Assembly (NCBI GenBank): GCA_029962745.1
Contig: CM057152.1
Span: 23,765,176 to 23,829,175, forward strand
DNA length: 64,000 nucleotides
Direction of reading: 5' to 3'
DNA from: Echinometra lucunter
Taxonomy: Eukaryota; Echinodermata; Echinoidea; Camarodonta; Echinometridae
Each line of letters begins with the position of its first letter. The first letter of the stretch is position 1. The notes beneath the pieces are model-generated. The model saw only the letters and a list, made by a program, of their open reading frames with translations. It did no database searches and was not told the origin of the DNA. Below, piece after piece: positions 14,301-25,002 of this stretch. The position numbers and the translations under genes are program-made.

Positions 14301-17300
14301 TTTTTATCTCAAATTAAATGTTATTTTATTCTCTATGACAAGTGCTATTACAGTTAAACGCCTGACAGTAATTCTTCCGACACTCTTGGTGCTAAGAGCA
14401 CATGTGAAGGGTTTCAGGAAAGTCACACCAAGGAGAAGTATCCTTGACATATTATACCAATGGTCATATTTAAAAGTCTTATACAGTTTTGCCACACCCT
14501 CAAAATCTTTTCATCAGATTTATGTACATTAAATGTAAAATACTACGATGGTGTGAAGCAGTGGCATAATGAGAAAAAACTTTTTGGGGGGCAGAAAAAA
14601 GCCCCTGAAAATCATGTCATTTCAGCAACATTTGTAAATCACTGGTACCGAATAAAAGATACACATTTGTATTTTATTTGGGGGCAAATGCCCCCCCCCC
14701 ATCAGAATACCGGTGGTGTGAAGTTTTTTTCTAAAGTGGAATATCAAACAATTGAGAGGCAAAAAATAATTCTGATACCAGGGGAGTGTTTCATAAAGCT
14801 GTTTGTAAACTTACAAATGACTTTATGAACGACTTGAATATGGCAAGCCGAAAGGGATTCTCAATCTTCATAAATCACATCAGTTTTAGGTGAAATATGC
14901 AGATGTAGATTAACACTACTATAGACCAATGTCACCTCCGATTATGTATTTGGCCCTCTATCGGCGACGCCATTGCTGCGGTGGGCAAGCGCGCTGACCG
15001 CGATTGGCTCTGTGTACAAAATGAATGTAAGATATGAGATATGCCCTAATATTGTTCCATTTACTTTATTCTAGGTCAATAAAATAAAGCATGGATACAT
15101 GGGTACATGAGGTAAGACAATGGCCATATCTGATAGATAAAGGTATGATGTATTTTTGTACTTTCGATAGTTTTTCAACTTAGTTTTGTCAGTATAAGTT
15201 TGATTGCAGCATAGAAGTCGTAGTAAATGGGAGCCCTTAATCCTACCCTGTTTACAAAGTCATGTTTTCACTCATTAAATTTTACGCCAAAGTACATAAT
15301 GATAATGTTTCTTGACTTCAGAGTCCTTTCTGTTGATATTTTTACCCACTGGCGACGGATTCCTACGCATTGCTTACGAAAACCTGTGTAGGGAGTACGG
15401 CTTCTCACACAAACAGGCTTCATGAGTCAAAAGCGAGTGAATTTCGCACTCAGTTAGCTTCCAATTTTTTAACTTTCTCCAATTCTTGTGGCATTCGAGC
15501 ACCGCACAGCTGCGACCTGAACTTCCCTGACAATTTCTCATTGCAAATATTAAAAGAAATCTGCATACATTGGTCAAAATAGACAAAAAATCGAACGAAT
15601 GTATATAACGCGCTATTGACTTGTGTACTATAAAAGTTGGAGCGCCCACCGCAGTATGTCGCACTGTGTCGAACAGTCTGCTGCCCTCTTGCATTGTGAA
15701 TTGGTCTATTGCTTACAAAAATTTGCATTGCGAAGTACATTTTCTGCCGCAATTTAATTGAGATTATAGGAAATGCAGTCACACTTTGTTAGAAACGTCA
15801 GGAAGAAGTTTGGGCATCCAATTTGGCACATACAAATGTATTCAAGTCGTTTGTAAAGTCATGCGGAACTTTACGAACAGCTATAGGAAATGCCCCCCCA
15901 GGACAGTGACTTTAACTACATGTACATGTACAACAGTGTCTGGTTCATTACACAGCCCTTGTAAAAAAGAACCACAGTACCCATAGTAATTTGACCAAAT
16001 CATTCATGGCACTTTGATGAAAGGGGGTGATGACACATGGGTGTACATATATGCTAGCTAAAGGTATCTCCAAACGAACCACTGAAATTTTGTGCATGGA
16101 GCCACCAAGGAAGGGTCTGACTCCTAGTGTAAGGTACATGTAGTATTAAAATAGCTACTATCCCACATTCTTTCCAGTCGTTTATAATTCACTGTAATCA
16201 TGGAAGGAATGCCAAGCAATATTGCACACATATCTCTTGACACAAGAAGAACAATGTGAAACTAAATCGAACAATGTGAAACTAAATCGAACATGTTTCA
16301 GGGCAGGCCAATTTTCTTTTAGCTACTAAAACTGCATGTACATGGGCTATAGCTTTGAGGCAAATGATGACACATAACAATTACCATATTTAGACCAATA
16401 ATTAGGACACGGCATGGTCATGAAGTTATGATTCTCACACACACCCTAGATCAAGATCTAAATCATAACTGTTAGTCTAGTCTTACTTAGATAGTTAGAT
16501 CTAGGACTTAATTTAGATTTTTTTCTTTGTATTATACTTAACATCTCAAACATGCTATTAATAAGACATTAAGTTCTGAGATCACAATTCCATAAGATAC
16601 GATTCATGCTTTGCCATAAATGATGAGAAATAGAGCGCTCATGGCCTTGTAGCATGATGGTAGGCTGCATACTATGCAGATGTACTATCATTAAGGACTA
16701 GTGATGTCATTCACCTGTGTTTATGTTGTGTTTAAATATATTCAATTTTGGAAGGAAAAAAAAAGAGAAAGGAAAATGGATTTAAATTTTTGTTAACCTA
16801 TATCACTAATAGCTAAAAATACTTTTATTTATGTTTTACTTTGTTTCTGTTTATTTCTTTTTTCTGTTTAAAAGCTCAACGTCAGAGCTGCCAACCCCAA
16901 CTGGAAAAAAATCCTATTCTGTACTTCTTTTTATCCTATTTTCATGCAAAAAATCCTATTTTTGCATGAAAATTTTTAAAATACAACAGCGTGATTCCTC
17001 TTTCACTCTCCATGATATCCGAAAGAAAATACAATATTCATAATATGTATGACTTAATTAATCATTTTGATCCTAACTCTTCTACATTGTACTTATTTTA
17101 TTGAAAATGATCTACAGTATAAAATACACAGGTAGAGTACACCAAGCATTGGGGTGAACTTAAATGTTGATAATACAACATGGAAATAAGATAAAATAAA
17201 GGTAATAAAGAATCAATGTCAGAACTTTCAAAAATCCTATTATCATGGGAAAAATCCTATTGTCATATTCCCTCCAAAAAATCCTACTAAATAGGATAAA

Positions 17301-20300
17301 ATCCTACTACTTGGCAGCTCTGCAACGTTATCTACTTTATGTTGATTTATGATTATGTTCATGTTTATGTAAGAACAGAATATTGATGAATATCAATGTT
17401 CAATAAATACAATTCATCACCTCGCAACTGGGTCACTACTTTTTAATTATTTATGGATTTACAAACCGAATCAAGTTTTGCCACCAGTTTTCTTCTCTTT
17501 TTTTTGCATGTAAGTTATATTTGCTATCAATAAACTAAATATTCTAGGTCACACAGAGGAGCACTCGTGTATTGGACTGAAAACTTCTGCATCAGGCGAC
17601 TTCTATGTTGAAGATAAACGTAAATCACCACAATACAGTGTAATCTGTAAAATTCCATAAAAATATTTGTTTTTTGCAAAGTAAGATGATAAATATCTCC
17701 ATTCCTGCTAATGGATCTCGATCACCTCAAGTGAAATTCTCAGATTTTTTTTCTTTATTTTTTTTTTTTGGGGGGGGGGGGGTTGGGCAAACCTTGCTTC
17801 TCTGAAACTCACCGCTAAGGTTGGGGTTGGGAACACTACTTGCCTATTGTTGGCAACTACCCCTGTAGTACTGCAGCCAAACCACCAAACCAAAAGGAAG
17901 TTCGCTGAACATCATACTTCCAAACCAAACTAAATCATCTCATTCAGCAGTGTGGTGAGGTGTGGTGACGTGACGTGAGGTGCAAACAAGTTTTTCAATT
18001 CATGCCAAAAATGAGTGGTTTGTAGTTAAACTAAAATGCAATTTTTCATTGGCAAAAGATAGAGAAATGATTGGTCATATAAATCGGGTAGGCACTTTTG
18101 AGACGACTCTGAAGTGAGGGTGACAACGAAGATCGTCTATCAGCGACCTGATTGAAGAATATCTATCATACTTTAACGATTATACTTTAATTTTTTTGTC
18201 AAATTAAACGTTGATGTTTATCAATTTCATTACGACGAAAAAAAAAATGGTCAGCGTCACGAAGATCCGAACCCTTGACTGATTTATTGAGCTCCGACAG
18301 TGGCTTTGTCTTTGACCACTGTGCCATTAACAGTTAACGACACAGTGGGTGCCCTTTATACATTTATACCTGGCATTCATTGCTAGTCTTTCTTCTCAGA
18401 CATGAGTATTTTTTTCCCCTCATGTAAAGATCGCTTCAAAAGTGCCTACCTATAAACTGGTGCCTCCCCATTTCATCAGCATTTCATAGTTCTTGAATAT
18501 GATGCGACACAATTATTCTTATCAGTAGGTAAACAATCAATTTGTTATGTAAATCCCACCATTTCTGTTTTGATTGCATTTCAGAATCCTTGAAAATCAT
18601 TTGACAAAATTTATTTTCAGCATTATGCAAAGAGTTTATTTCTTCATGTTAAAGGGGGTACCCAATGCTGAAACAATGTTAGTTCATTTAAAAGAGCATG
18701 ATTTCATTAGCAGAAAATCATCTGCCTAAAATTTTTTCAAAATTCGTGTTGCCAAGGAAACCCCCAAATGTGGTAAGATTTCAGGATATTTTTGACCCCT
18801 CAGCTGTGACCCAGTTTCAACTGGGTACCCACTTTGACGTCAAAGTGGTACCTTGTCGCACAATTCTAGCAGAATGTACGCAACTTATAATACATGTTGT
18901 ACAGTCTAGCGCGTAGCACAACTGCAATGCCCGAAGCTGGGTACCCACTTTTACGTCATACCTCATACTCAAATTTTTTGGTCAACTCTTGACTTTTTAT
19001 GAGAAAATTAGCCAAAATGCATTGATTTCTATTGAAAATCATCAAATTTGTAATGTTATTCTTCTTAGAATTCTATTCTCGATCATATATCCAAAAAAAA
19101 AAAATTACCACTGTGTAATCATTTTAATGGAATCACTTCCATATTGGTTTGGGCCTTGCAAGTCTTGAAGATGATGCGACACAATTATTTCGTTAGGAAA
19201 AGAATTTATCCCTGAAGTAAATCATATCATTCATATTTTGTTTCCATTTCTTCACTGTGGTAGACGATGCGGTCTATTTATTTTCATCGTTAGGACTTGG
19301 GAAAAAAAAAACATTTGCCCCCATGTACCTAAAATTTGTGTAGGTTAGGTACCGGTACCTCACATTCATGTTATGCATCTAGCAAAGTGCCATATTTTTT
19401 CAAACGAGAGTGGGATAAAATTGCAAATGTTTCTGGTTGATGTATGACTCAACCAACCCCGTGCTCCGCACTGCATCTGACAAGGACACACACAAAATCT
19501 TGGTGACCCTGTTGTAATCGCATGCTGCATACATAGACTTTATCAAAAGTTATGAGTGCGATAACCTTCCAGTTGACAGCGGAGAAAACAGAATGTTTGA
19601 GTGCACATGAAGCAATAAATCATTTCGGTAAGTTGTAAGTTGTCAAAATAAATATAAGAAGTGAAAAATGATTAAATTATTCAATTTTAAGATAATGTAA
19701 CTTTCATAATGTAGTATCGTATTACATCACACGTAGACCTAGATCTATGCGATGTAATCGCTCTTTTTGTCACAAGTTTGCAACAATTCCCAATGCTGGC
19801 TTGTACAGCACCGTCGCTTGCATAGCGCTGTATTATCGAGTGTACATGTACTCCAAGGATACATGTCTGGGACACTCCTAAACGTCAACATGCCTCTAAA
19901 GTAACGTCAACATGTCCCCTATCTTTCTGAAAATTTGAGAGAGTTCCAATCTGTCCCTACCTAGATCTAGTAGTAGTCTACTAAAGTTAGTACTAGACTT
20001 AGTAGTACTACTAGGCCTATGTTAACATCGTTATGTACAGGGAGCGGAGCCGGAGAATGATGAACGCAGAGCTACAGAGCTGCGCACGTTTTTTTTTTTT
20101 TTTTTAAACGGGACATTTTGACGTTCAGCGCGTGTTGAGTTTTTTCTTAGGAGTGTCAGCACATGTCGAACGAGTTATGCCAGCAACGCCCGAGCGAGCC
20201 AGGCCAAGCGTGAGGCCGGGCTACAAGTGCGCCGACCGCCCGACCGATCACGGCAGTAATGTGGATGGTGACCGTGGCGTGGGCGAGCTTGCGGCTTTGT

Positions 20301-20489
20301 TCACAATGTAGCTAGAGACAGAACAGGCAATAAATACAAGCTAGTTCGCCCTAGATCAAAATTTACAAGAAGCTTGTAGTTCTGTACGTTTAATGAAAAT
20401 AAATTTGATATAAATTTGAAATCAACAAGCAAAGTGAGTAAAATTAGGTAATATTTACCTGCACTTTCTTTCTCTTCCGCCTGTGCCAT
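5259..20489 (-). CDS. EFCAB2: Dynein regulatory complex protein 8 (EF-hand, EFCAB2 family), five coding exons
   Basis: DRC8/EFCAB2 is a small EF-hand subunit of the nexin-dynein regulatory complex of motile cilia and flagella. Coding exons on the minus strand are 20489-20459, 13527-13443, 9388-9236, 7844-7735 and 5377-5259. All introns are GT-AG and the phases join without a break into 165 residues, close to the roughly 160 of the vertebrate protein. Diagnostic stretches are FDHESNKTVDVREIGTIIRS, SLGCCPSEGELHDL and AFEVLDVEKKGHLT. EF-hand 1 loop is residues 29-40 (D at 1, E at 12, Gly at 6 replaced by Lys). A canonical loop lies at 107-118 (D107, G112, E118). A third, weak EF-like segment is near residues 140-155. 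The start is the first in-frame ATG, in exon 1. Introns 1 and 2 (6.9 and 4.1 kb) are loaded with transposon remnants. It is the only complete host gene seen here. Confidence 0.93.
6530..7680. repeat. Tandem repeat with TGACCTTTGACCT motifs and a terminal hairpin
   Basis: Imperfect units of roughly 160-190 bp repeat several times. Each has 'gtcttgcaggtaaactttaac', 'tgacctttgacctyaccatg', 'catgatgttacccctagtgc' and 'agtttggttgccattggacc'. The array ends with 'gacggacggatgg' and a hairpin around 7645-7672 (TGTCTTGCC / GGGCGAGACA), then an A-rich tail. Lies in intron 4 of the DRC8-like gene. Unit wording and the hairpin end parallel the repeats at 36.0-36.65 and 46.0-46.56 kb. The class is not recognised. 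Confidence 0.8.
7735..7844 (-). CDS. EFCAB2: DRC8-like gene, coding exon 4 (canonical EF-hand loop)
   Basis: Acceptor 'tttctttcag' and donor 'gtagag'. It codes PAPEDQLVKAFEVLD and the 12-residue loop D107-E118, the best preserved calcium-type loop of the protein. Confidence 0.93.
8412..9063. mobile_element. Candidate inverted-repeat element in intron 3
   Basis: Left end near 'acttgactgaaggcccacgag' faces the inverted right end 'ctcgtgggccttcggtcaa' at 9035-9053. The arms are only about 25 bp, the interior has no ORF and no clear target duplication is visible. Probably a non-autonomous DNA transposon. Confidence 0.5.
9236..9388 (-). CDS. EFCAB2: DRC8-like gene, coding exon 3
   Basis: Acceptor 'atatgacag' and donor 'gtaagt'; 153 bases, so phase is kept. 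It codes REIGTIIRSLGCCPSEGEL and the acidic EEEEPTGYIKF segment typical of DRC8. Confidence 0.95.
9431..9858. mobile_element. Candidate short inverted-repeat element
   Basis: TTAACCCATTTGTGAC at the left faces GTCACGAATGAGTTAA at the right. The interior is AT-rich with several 'ttgccaatttg' stretches, wording shared with the repeat at 1-246 and 12622-12867, so these may be one superfamily. Confidence 0.5.
10137..11736. mobile_element. hAT-like non-autonomous element with 8-bp target duplication
   Basis: The element starts CATAGAGATCCTATATATTG and ends with the inverted counterpart ...CAATATAGAATCTCTATG. A second matching inverted block lies about 70 bp in ('gccatcttaatccgggcaaa' against the inverted copy near 11630-11655). 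Perfect 8-bp direct repeats GGACAGAA flank it at 10129-10136 and 11737-11744. An 8-bp duplication is typical of hAT elements. The 1.4-kb interior has poly-G and T runs but no transposase I can recognise. It sits in intron 2 of the DRC8-like gene. Confidence 0.82.
11737..13442. other. Intron 2 remainder
   Basis: No coding sequence. It holds the second copy of the dispersed repeat (12622-12867). The rest is AT-rich with no recognised feature. Confidence 0.6.
12622..12867. repeat. Dispersed repeat, copy 2
   Basis: Same orientation and extent as 1-246; both copies end 'tactgctatgggttaa'. Lies in intron 2 of the DRC8-like gene. Confidence 0.75.
13443..13527 (-). CDS. EFCAB2: DRC8-like gene, coding exon 2 (EF-hand 1)
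   Basis: Acceptor 'ttccacag' and donor 'gtgagt'. It codes the first EF-hand helix and loop, including DAFDIFDHESNKTVDV, which matches the family closely. Confidence 0.92.
14778..15905. mobile_element. CCAGGGG-type MITE interrupted by a second element
   Basis: The left end reads ACCAGGGGAGTGTTTCATAA and 'agctgtttgtaaac', like the ends of 37475-37809 and 44741-45077. The right part near 15840-15905 carries the inverted 'tttgtaaagtcatgcggaac'. The uninterrupted relatives are about 335 bp. This one is 1.1 kb because 14924-15706 is inserted inside it. Lies in intron 1 of the DRC8-like gene. Confidence 0.7.
14924..15706. mobile_element. GACCAAT-ended element, copy 1 (783 bp)
   Basis: Starts GACCAATGTCACCTCCG and ends GTGAATTGGTC. 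It matches 47102-47878 almost end to end in the same orientation. The left flank is 'ctata' and the right flank 'tatt', compatible with a TATA-type target. The frames inside are short and not recognisably protein coding, so it is probably a non-autonomous DNA transposon. Confidence 0.8.
15906..16882. other. Gene-free part of intron 1
   Basis: AT-rich. A 20-base stretch 'aacaatgtgaaactaaatcg' is directly repeated at about 16250-16290. Nothing else is recognised. Confidence 0.5.
16883..17322. mobile_element. MITE with CAGAGCTGCCAA ends
   Basis: CAGAGCTGCCAA at the left and TTGGCAGCTCTG at the right are perfect inverted ends. CAACGT is directly duplicated on both sides (16877-16882 and 17323-17328). 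The 440-bp interior repeats 'aaatcctatt' many times in both halves. The ends resemble hAT-type CAGRGCTG termini, but the visible duplication is 6 bp, so the class is open. Confidence 0.8.
18087..18450. mobile_element. Inverted-repeat element with internal pol III-like boxes
   Basis: GGTAGGCACTTTTGA at the left faces TCAAAAGTGCCTACC at the right. Flanks read TATAAATC and TATAAACT, nearly matching 8-mers. On the minus strand the interior holds a box A-like TGGCACAGTGGT (18326-18315) and a box B-like GGTTCGGATCT (18273-18263), the spacing of a tRNA gene. It could be a tRNA-derived SINE caught inside a MITE. No folded tRNA is claimed. Confidence 0.6.
18829..18848. promoter_or_regulatory. Perfect 20-bp palindrome with a CRE core
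   Basis: CCACTTTGACGTCAAAGTGG is its own reverse complement and contains TGACGTCA, the CREB/ATF site. It sits between two GGTACC sites. A related 'gggtacccacttttacgtca' lies about 110 bp downstream, so it may belong to a repeat. Regulatory use is only inferred from the core motif. Confidence 0.4.
20459..20489 (-). CDS. EFCAB2: DRC8-like gene, coding exon 1
   Basis: Starts with ATG and codes MAQAEEKESA plus the first base of the next codon. It ends in AG before a gtaaat donor. The N-terminus is acidic and poorly conserved in the family, so this short exon is the least certain of the five. Upstream, about 20495-20520, an imperfect palindrome (CTAGCGTT...AACGCTAG) lies in the probable 5' UTR or promoter. 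Confidence 0.8.
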
Positions 20490-21329
20490 GACGATCTGTT
20501 GATATGTTGCTAGCGTTCTAGTCTAAACGCTAGACCCGGCCGTTATGGTGATACGAATTTTGAATTCGACATAAGTGAAAGCGAATTTGGTGCGAGGTTA
20601 CCAAATTCTGCACATTTAACTGTTAAGAGAGATTGTTAGAAGTAGTTTCCTCACTACTGTAAGGCCTAAGAGCAGTGTAAAACCTATTTCTTAAAGTGCA
20701 AATATTATTTTCATTTTGATAAATTCAAAATGCTGAAAGCAAAGACTAGACAGAAGATGTGTTTTCATCATGCCTTGTTTTGATGTACATGTAGTACCGG
20801 TATCAATCAAGGGAAAGAATAGTAATTCTGTCTGATTGGCATAAAAACCGCGCAACAGCAGCAATAACAACGGGTGTTGTAGGCAAATGGATAGTGGTGA
20901 AAGCTATACCGGTGTGCCCTATTCCCGGGTCCTGCATGATTGGGGGTAGGGAATCCGGGAGGGGAACATAACCTGATAAAGGACCAATTAAAGATGCTAT
21001 ATATCCCTAATTATGGCCATTTCAAACAGAAGACTCTCCGCGCCAGTGCAATGTTCCAGCATCCTACAGACTGAGGCGTAGGAAGCCCTTTTTTTTTTTT
21101 TTTTTTAAGTGTGTGTATGGGGGGGGGGGAGGCCTGAAGCCAGGCGCGGTTCTAGAGCAAACATTTTTTTTGGGGGGGGGGGGCTACTGGTGGCTTAGAG
21201 GATATGTGCCAGAGCTAGGGCAAATCGACTGAGAGGGGGAGGTGGATACCGCCCCCCCCCCCGCACGCACCCTCACACACACGTACACCCACACAGGCGC
21301 GAACGCGATAGGGACTTTCGAAAATACAC

Positions 21330-23470
21330 ATCTACTTTTTTTTAAATTTGCGAGCGAGTGAAAAATAACCACTTCTTGCACATGGTTGTCATCAAAATAC
21401 ACCCTATAGACTTATATATTTAAATGGTCTATTTGGCCACCTCGCTAGATACAGTATACCTCGCTGGCAAATTTGTTTGCTGTCAAAAACCACCCTGTTC
21501 CTAAAGACCGAGCGAAGCGAGCTAGGAAATATAGAATCTACAGGCCTATAAAATATAGAAAATACATTCGGTCACCTAGCTCCCTTGCATGCCCAATTCG
21601 TTTGCCTTCTCATATAATTCTTTATCTAGCTATTATTATGAGTGAGCGCATGCAGAGAGCGAGAAAAGAAATGTACAAAATATAATACACACCGGCTTAA
21701 ATCCGTTTCGAGGAGGGGGGGATCGAAATATTTTGCCAAAATTTCATGCTCACACTCCACCCTCTTGCCCGCCCACACACCGTCCCCCATACATACTATT
21801 TGTTCATTTTGCAAATGAGTGAAGCGAGCGAGCCAAAAATAACTACATCTTGCTGTTAGTTTGTTATCAAAATACACTGTCAGCCTATAAGATATTTAAC
21901 TGGTTCAATAAAAACTTAATCATATATAAAAAAATATATATATATATATATATTTTGCTGGTATACTATAATTGGTAAAAAAAAAAAAAAAAAATGATGG
22001 TAAACCTCGCTGTTCCAGTAAATTGTTTCCTGTCCAAAACCATACTTATAAACGTTTCCAAATATTATGAGCGAGCGAAGCAGCAACGAAAACACAATGA
22101 TAAAGTATCATTTCGACATCAAAATACATTATATGCCTATATTCGGTCACCTGCCTTGCATGTCTAATTTTGTTTACCTTCCCAAATAATTCTTTATATG
22201 AGCGAGTGTAGCGAGCGAAGAAAAAAAATATATACAAAATTCACTAATTGATCTTATCATGTACACTCCCTGCAGAATTATTTCGAGGATAGTCGGACAC
22301 GTTGCTGCAGAAATATTATGATATGCAGGCATAGACTGCTGCTGGAATAACAGTGATTGCTGATCGAAAAAATCTTGTTTCGTTTGTAGAATTTATGAGC
22401 GAGCAAAAATGTTTTTATTTTTTAATCAGTACTGAGACCGGGTCATCATGGTTATACGACTCTCTTCTCGTTATTTAGTAACGTACAATGATATTTGTCG
22501 GCATCTTCCGTTCTCACAGAGGGTACTGCGAATAGGTTTATGGTCACAGGCCCTTATCTACTGAAAATTCATCTATTTTAGGTCAACTTTGCCGCTCCGG
22601 AATCATTGCAGTTATATAGGCCTAACTAACAATTAATGAGTAGAATAATAGCATAAACTTGGGATAGCGAGACAAGATGCAAGCCTATTCCTTTTCTTAA
22701 GAACAGTAATATAACCGGTAGGTCTATTGGTTAAGATCATTAAAATGCGAGCGAGCGAAGCGAGTGAGCGCTCCCAGGTTTTTCCTTTAATATTTTTTTT
22801 TCCCTCTTTATCCCTTTTTTCCCTGAAAATTTTAATTTAGGCACACATCACGAGCGCGAAGTGCGGTCGAGGTCTGCATGGGGCGTCGCTATAACATTTT
22901 GAATGGGGGGGGGGGGGGATATGACCTAGTTTCGCCGACAAACTTTTCGGTGTTGCCGATAACTTATGCTGCATTCATAGTCTAATCTGCCCCCAACACA
23001 CACAAGAATTTATTTTCAATCTCGCAGTAGATTGTTAATACTTTAATGGAATATTTAGGGGCCGCGAAGGATTTTTTAAATTTGGGGAAATTACGCTTCC
23101 TGCTAGATTATGAACCTTGCTGTTTTTTAATTTTGCGGGCGAGCAAAGCGAGCAAGTCAAAATAACCACTTACTGTTATGAAAGAAGTGTTATTTTGTCA
23201 TTATAAATGCAATATAGGCCTATTAAAAAATTTGTTCACCTTGCTGCCAAATGTGACTGCACCTCACTGGTCCAATATTGTTTGCTCGTCCGAAACCAAC
23301 CTGTTCTACGAGCGAGCGAAGCCGGAGCGAGGAACTTACACGCTTTTGACGGTATAAGTGTTATTTCATCACCAAAATACGCTAAAGGCCAATAAGATAT
23401 TTGCTGTCCGAAACTAGATCCTGTATAATAAATATACGAGCGAGAGGAGCGAGCGAAGAAAAATATATAC
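21330..23470. repeat. Degenerate array of GAGCGAAGCGAGC motifs
   Basis: The motif (with variants gcgagcgagtga, gagcgagcgaag, gagcgaggaac) recurs roughly every 150-350 bp, for example near 21350, 21507, 21820, 22068, 22200, 22748, 23135, 23308 and 23438. It is usually followed by 'caaaaataacyact' and 'atcaaaatacac'. Outliers appear near 24425 and 25028. The context repeats along with the motif, so this is an eroded tandem or segmental repeat. Confidence 0.75.
21918..21955. repeat. TA/A-rich simple repeat
   Basis: A run of alternating TA (about 21932-21952) in an A-rich context, followed about 25 bases later by a poly-A run. Confidence 0.85.
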
Positions 23471-23599
23471 CCTTTTTTATGGTAAAAGTGATAACTCCTA
23501 GAAATTCGCGACGAGTGGACGAGAATTTCACGACTTGACCGCACATGATCTGTCGTCGAGCGTACTTCAGTGCCACCAAAGAATTGCACTATGAGAAAC

Positions 23600-23900
23600 T
23601 AGAAGGGGCAGTCAAAAGGGGCACTTATCTCATTTCAAAACGGACATTCATTTTGAAGTGAAAAGGTGCACTTCACAGAAGGGAAACGAGCGCTATTAAA
23701 AGGGAAAAGGGCCACTAATTAGGCGTAAAAAGGGGGCACTTATAAAATTTAAGAATGGCAACTATTGTGAAGGGGGAAAAGGCAATTATTAAAAAGGCGA
23801 AAGTGCACATATTTAAAATGAAATGGCCATCTAAAGAAGAAAAAGCGGCACTGAACAGGTTTGAAAGGGGGCATTTTTTAAGGTCAAAAGGTGCACTTTT
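23600..23900. repeat. Degenerate minisatellite (AAAAGGGGGCACTT)
   Basis: Variants of 'aaaaggggcactta', 'aaaaggtgcactt' and 'aaaagggggcacttat' recur about every 25-45 bp with AT-rich spacers. The frames across it are accidental. Confidence 0.7.
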
Positions 23901-24523
23901 GGGGTGCTTGGGTGAGTGGGGGTGCCATAGGAGCGCCGTCCCTGAATAATTAGTAATGTAATCATGATAATGCACTGATTTGACCGAAATAAGGAAACAG
24001 TAGGACATGTTCAAATGCAAAGATAGACTAGATAGATAGATATAGATAAATGGTTTATTAATGAATAATAATGAATAAAAATCACAATATATGAATACAT
24101 ATTAGATAGAATTAAAATATCATTAAATAACCAGTGGCGTAGACAAGTTCTTACACCTGGGGGGGGGGGGGATGATTTGCCGTTCACGAGAAATCGAGGA
24201 TCAATTTCGTATACAGATACACACACACGCACACGCACTCACACGCACACACATACACCCGAATGCACAGCACCGGCGTAAATCCACTTTGAGGAGTGGG
24301 GGGGGGGGGGATAATCAACTTTTTTGCCAATTTTTTTTTCTGTCGAACTCACACTTAAGTATAAACACACGCCCTCGACCACCTGCACAGACCCCATTAC
24401 ACACATTTTAATTTTTATCTTGCAAGCGAGCGAGCCAAAAATCACCACTTTTCTGGTTTTCCATCGCATTTTCAAACAAAAATTCTAAATGATGTTTGAA
24501 GGTTTGCATGTGGTACGGATATT

Positions 24524-25002
24524 TGTAGAAAGGGTTTACGGTTCACCATAAAGTCCTAAAGGACTATAGATAAAGTGGATAGAGATGGAGGTGAAATAGA
24601 GAGGCGAGAAAGCAAGAAAGTTGGAGGGTAGAGTATCTTTCTGAAAACTGGGTGAATTCCTAAAAAGGACTGTAAACCAGAAGAGGTGGGAGGATTGAGT
24701 CCGTCTTCACTCCTGAAGACGGACAGTCAAGCTGCCCGGAACGTCGAGTCTTCTCTCCTTCTCCGCCCGCCTCAAGTCTTCTTACCTCTCGCCGACTCAA
24801 GCCTTCCTCATCTCTTCACCAACTCAATCCTCCCACCTCTTCTGGTTTACAGTCCTTTTTAGGACTTCACCCAGTTTTCAGAAAGATACTCTACCCTCCA
24901 ACTTTCCTGCTTTCTCGCCTCTCTATTTCACCTCCATCTCTATCCACTTTATCTATAGTCCTTTAGGACTTACCACATGGTGAACCGTAAACCCTTTCTA
25001 CG
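24524..25002. mobile_element. Foldback element with about 170-bp arms
   Basis: The left arm begins TAGAAAGGGTTTACGGTTCA and runs to 'gaggtgggaggattgagt' near 24697. The right arm from about 24825 is its inverted copy, ending 'ccgtaaaccctttcta'. The arms are nearly identical. The 130-bp loop has a small hairpin (gtccgtcttc/gaagacggac) and CT-rich sequence. No coding capacity. Confidence 0.85.

Noticed and set aside
14560..14715. Second CCAGTGGCGTA-like element
   Set aside because: Only 'cagtggcataatga' and a C run are visible; the other end could not be placed.
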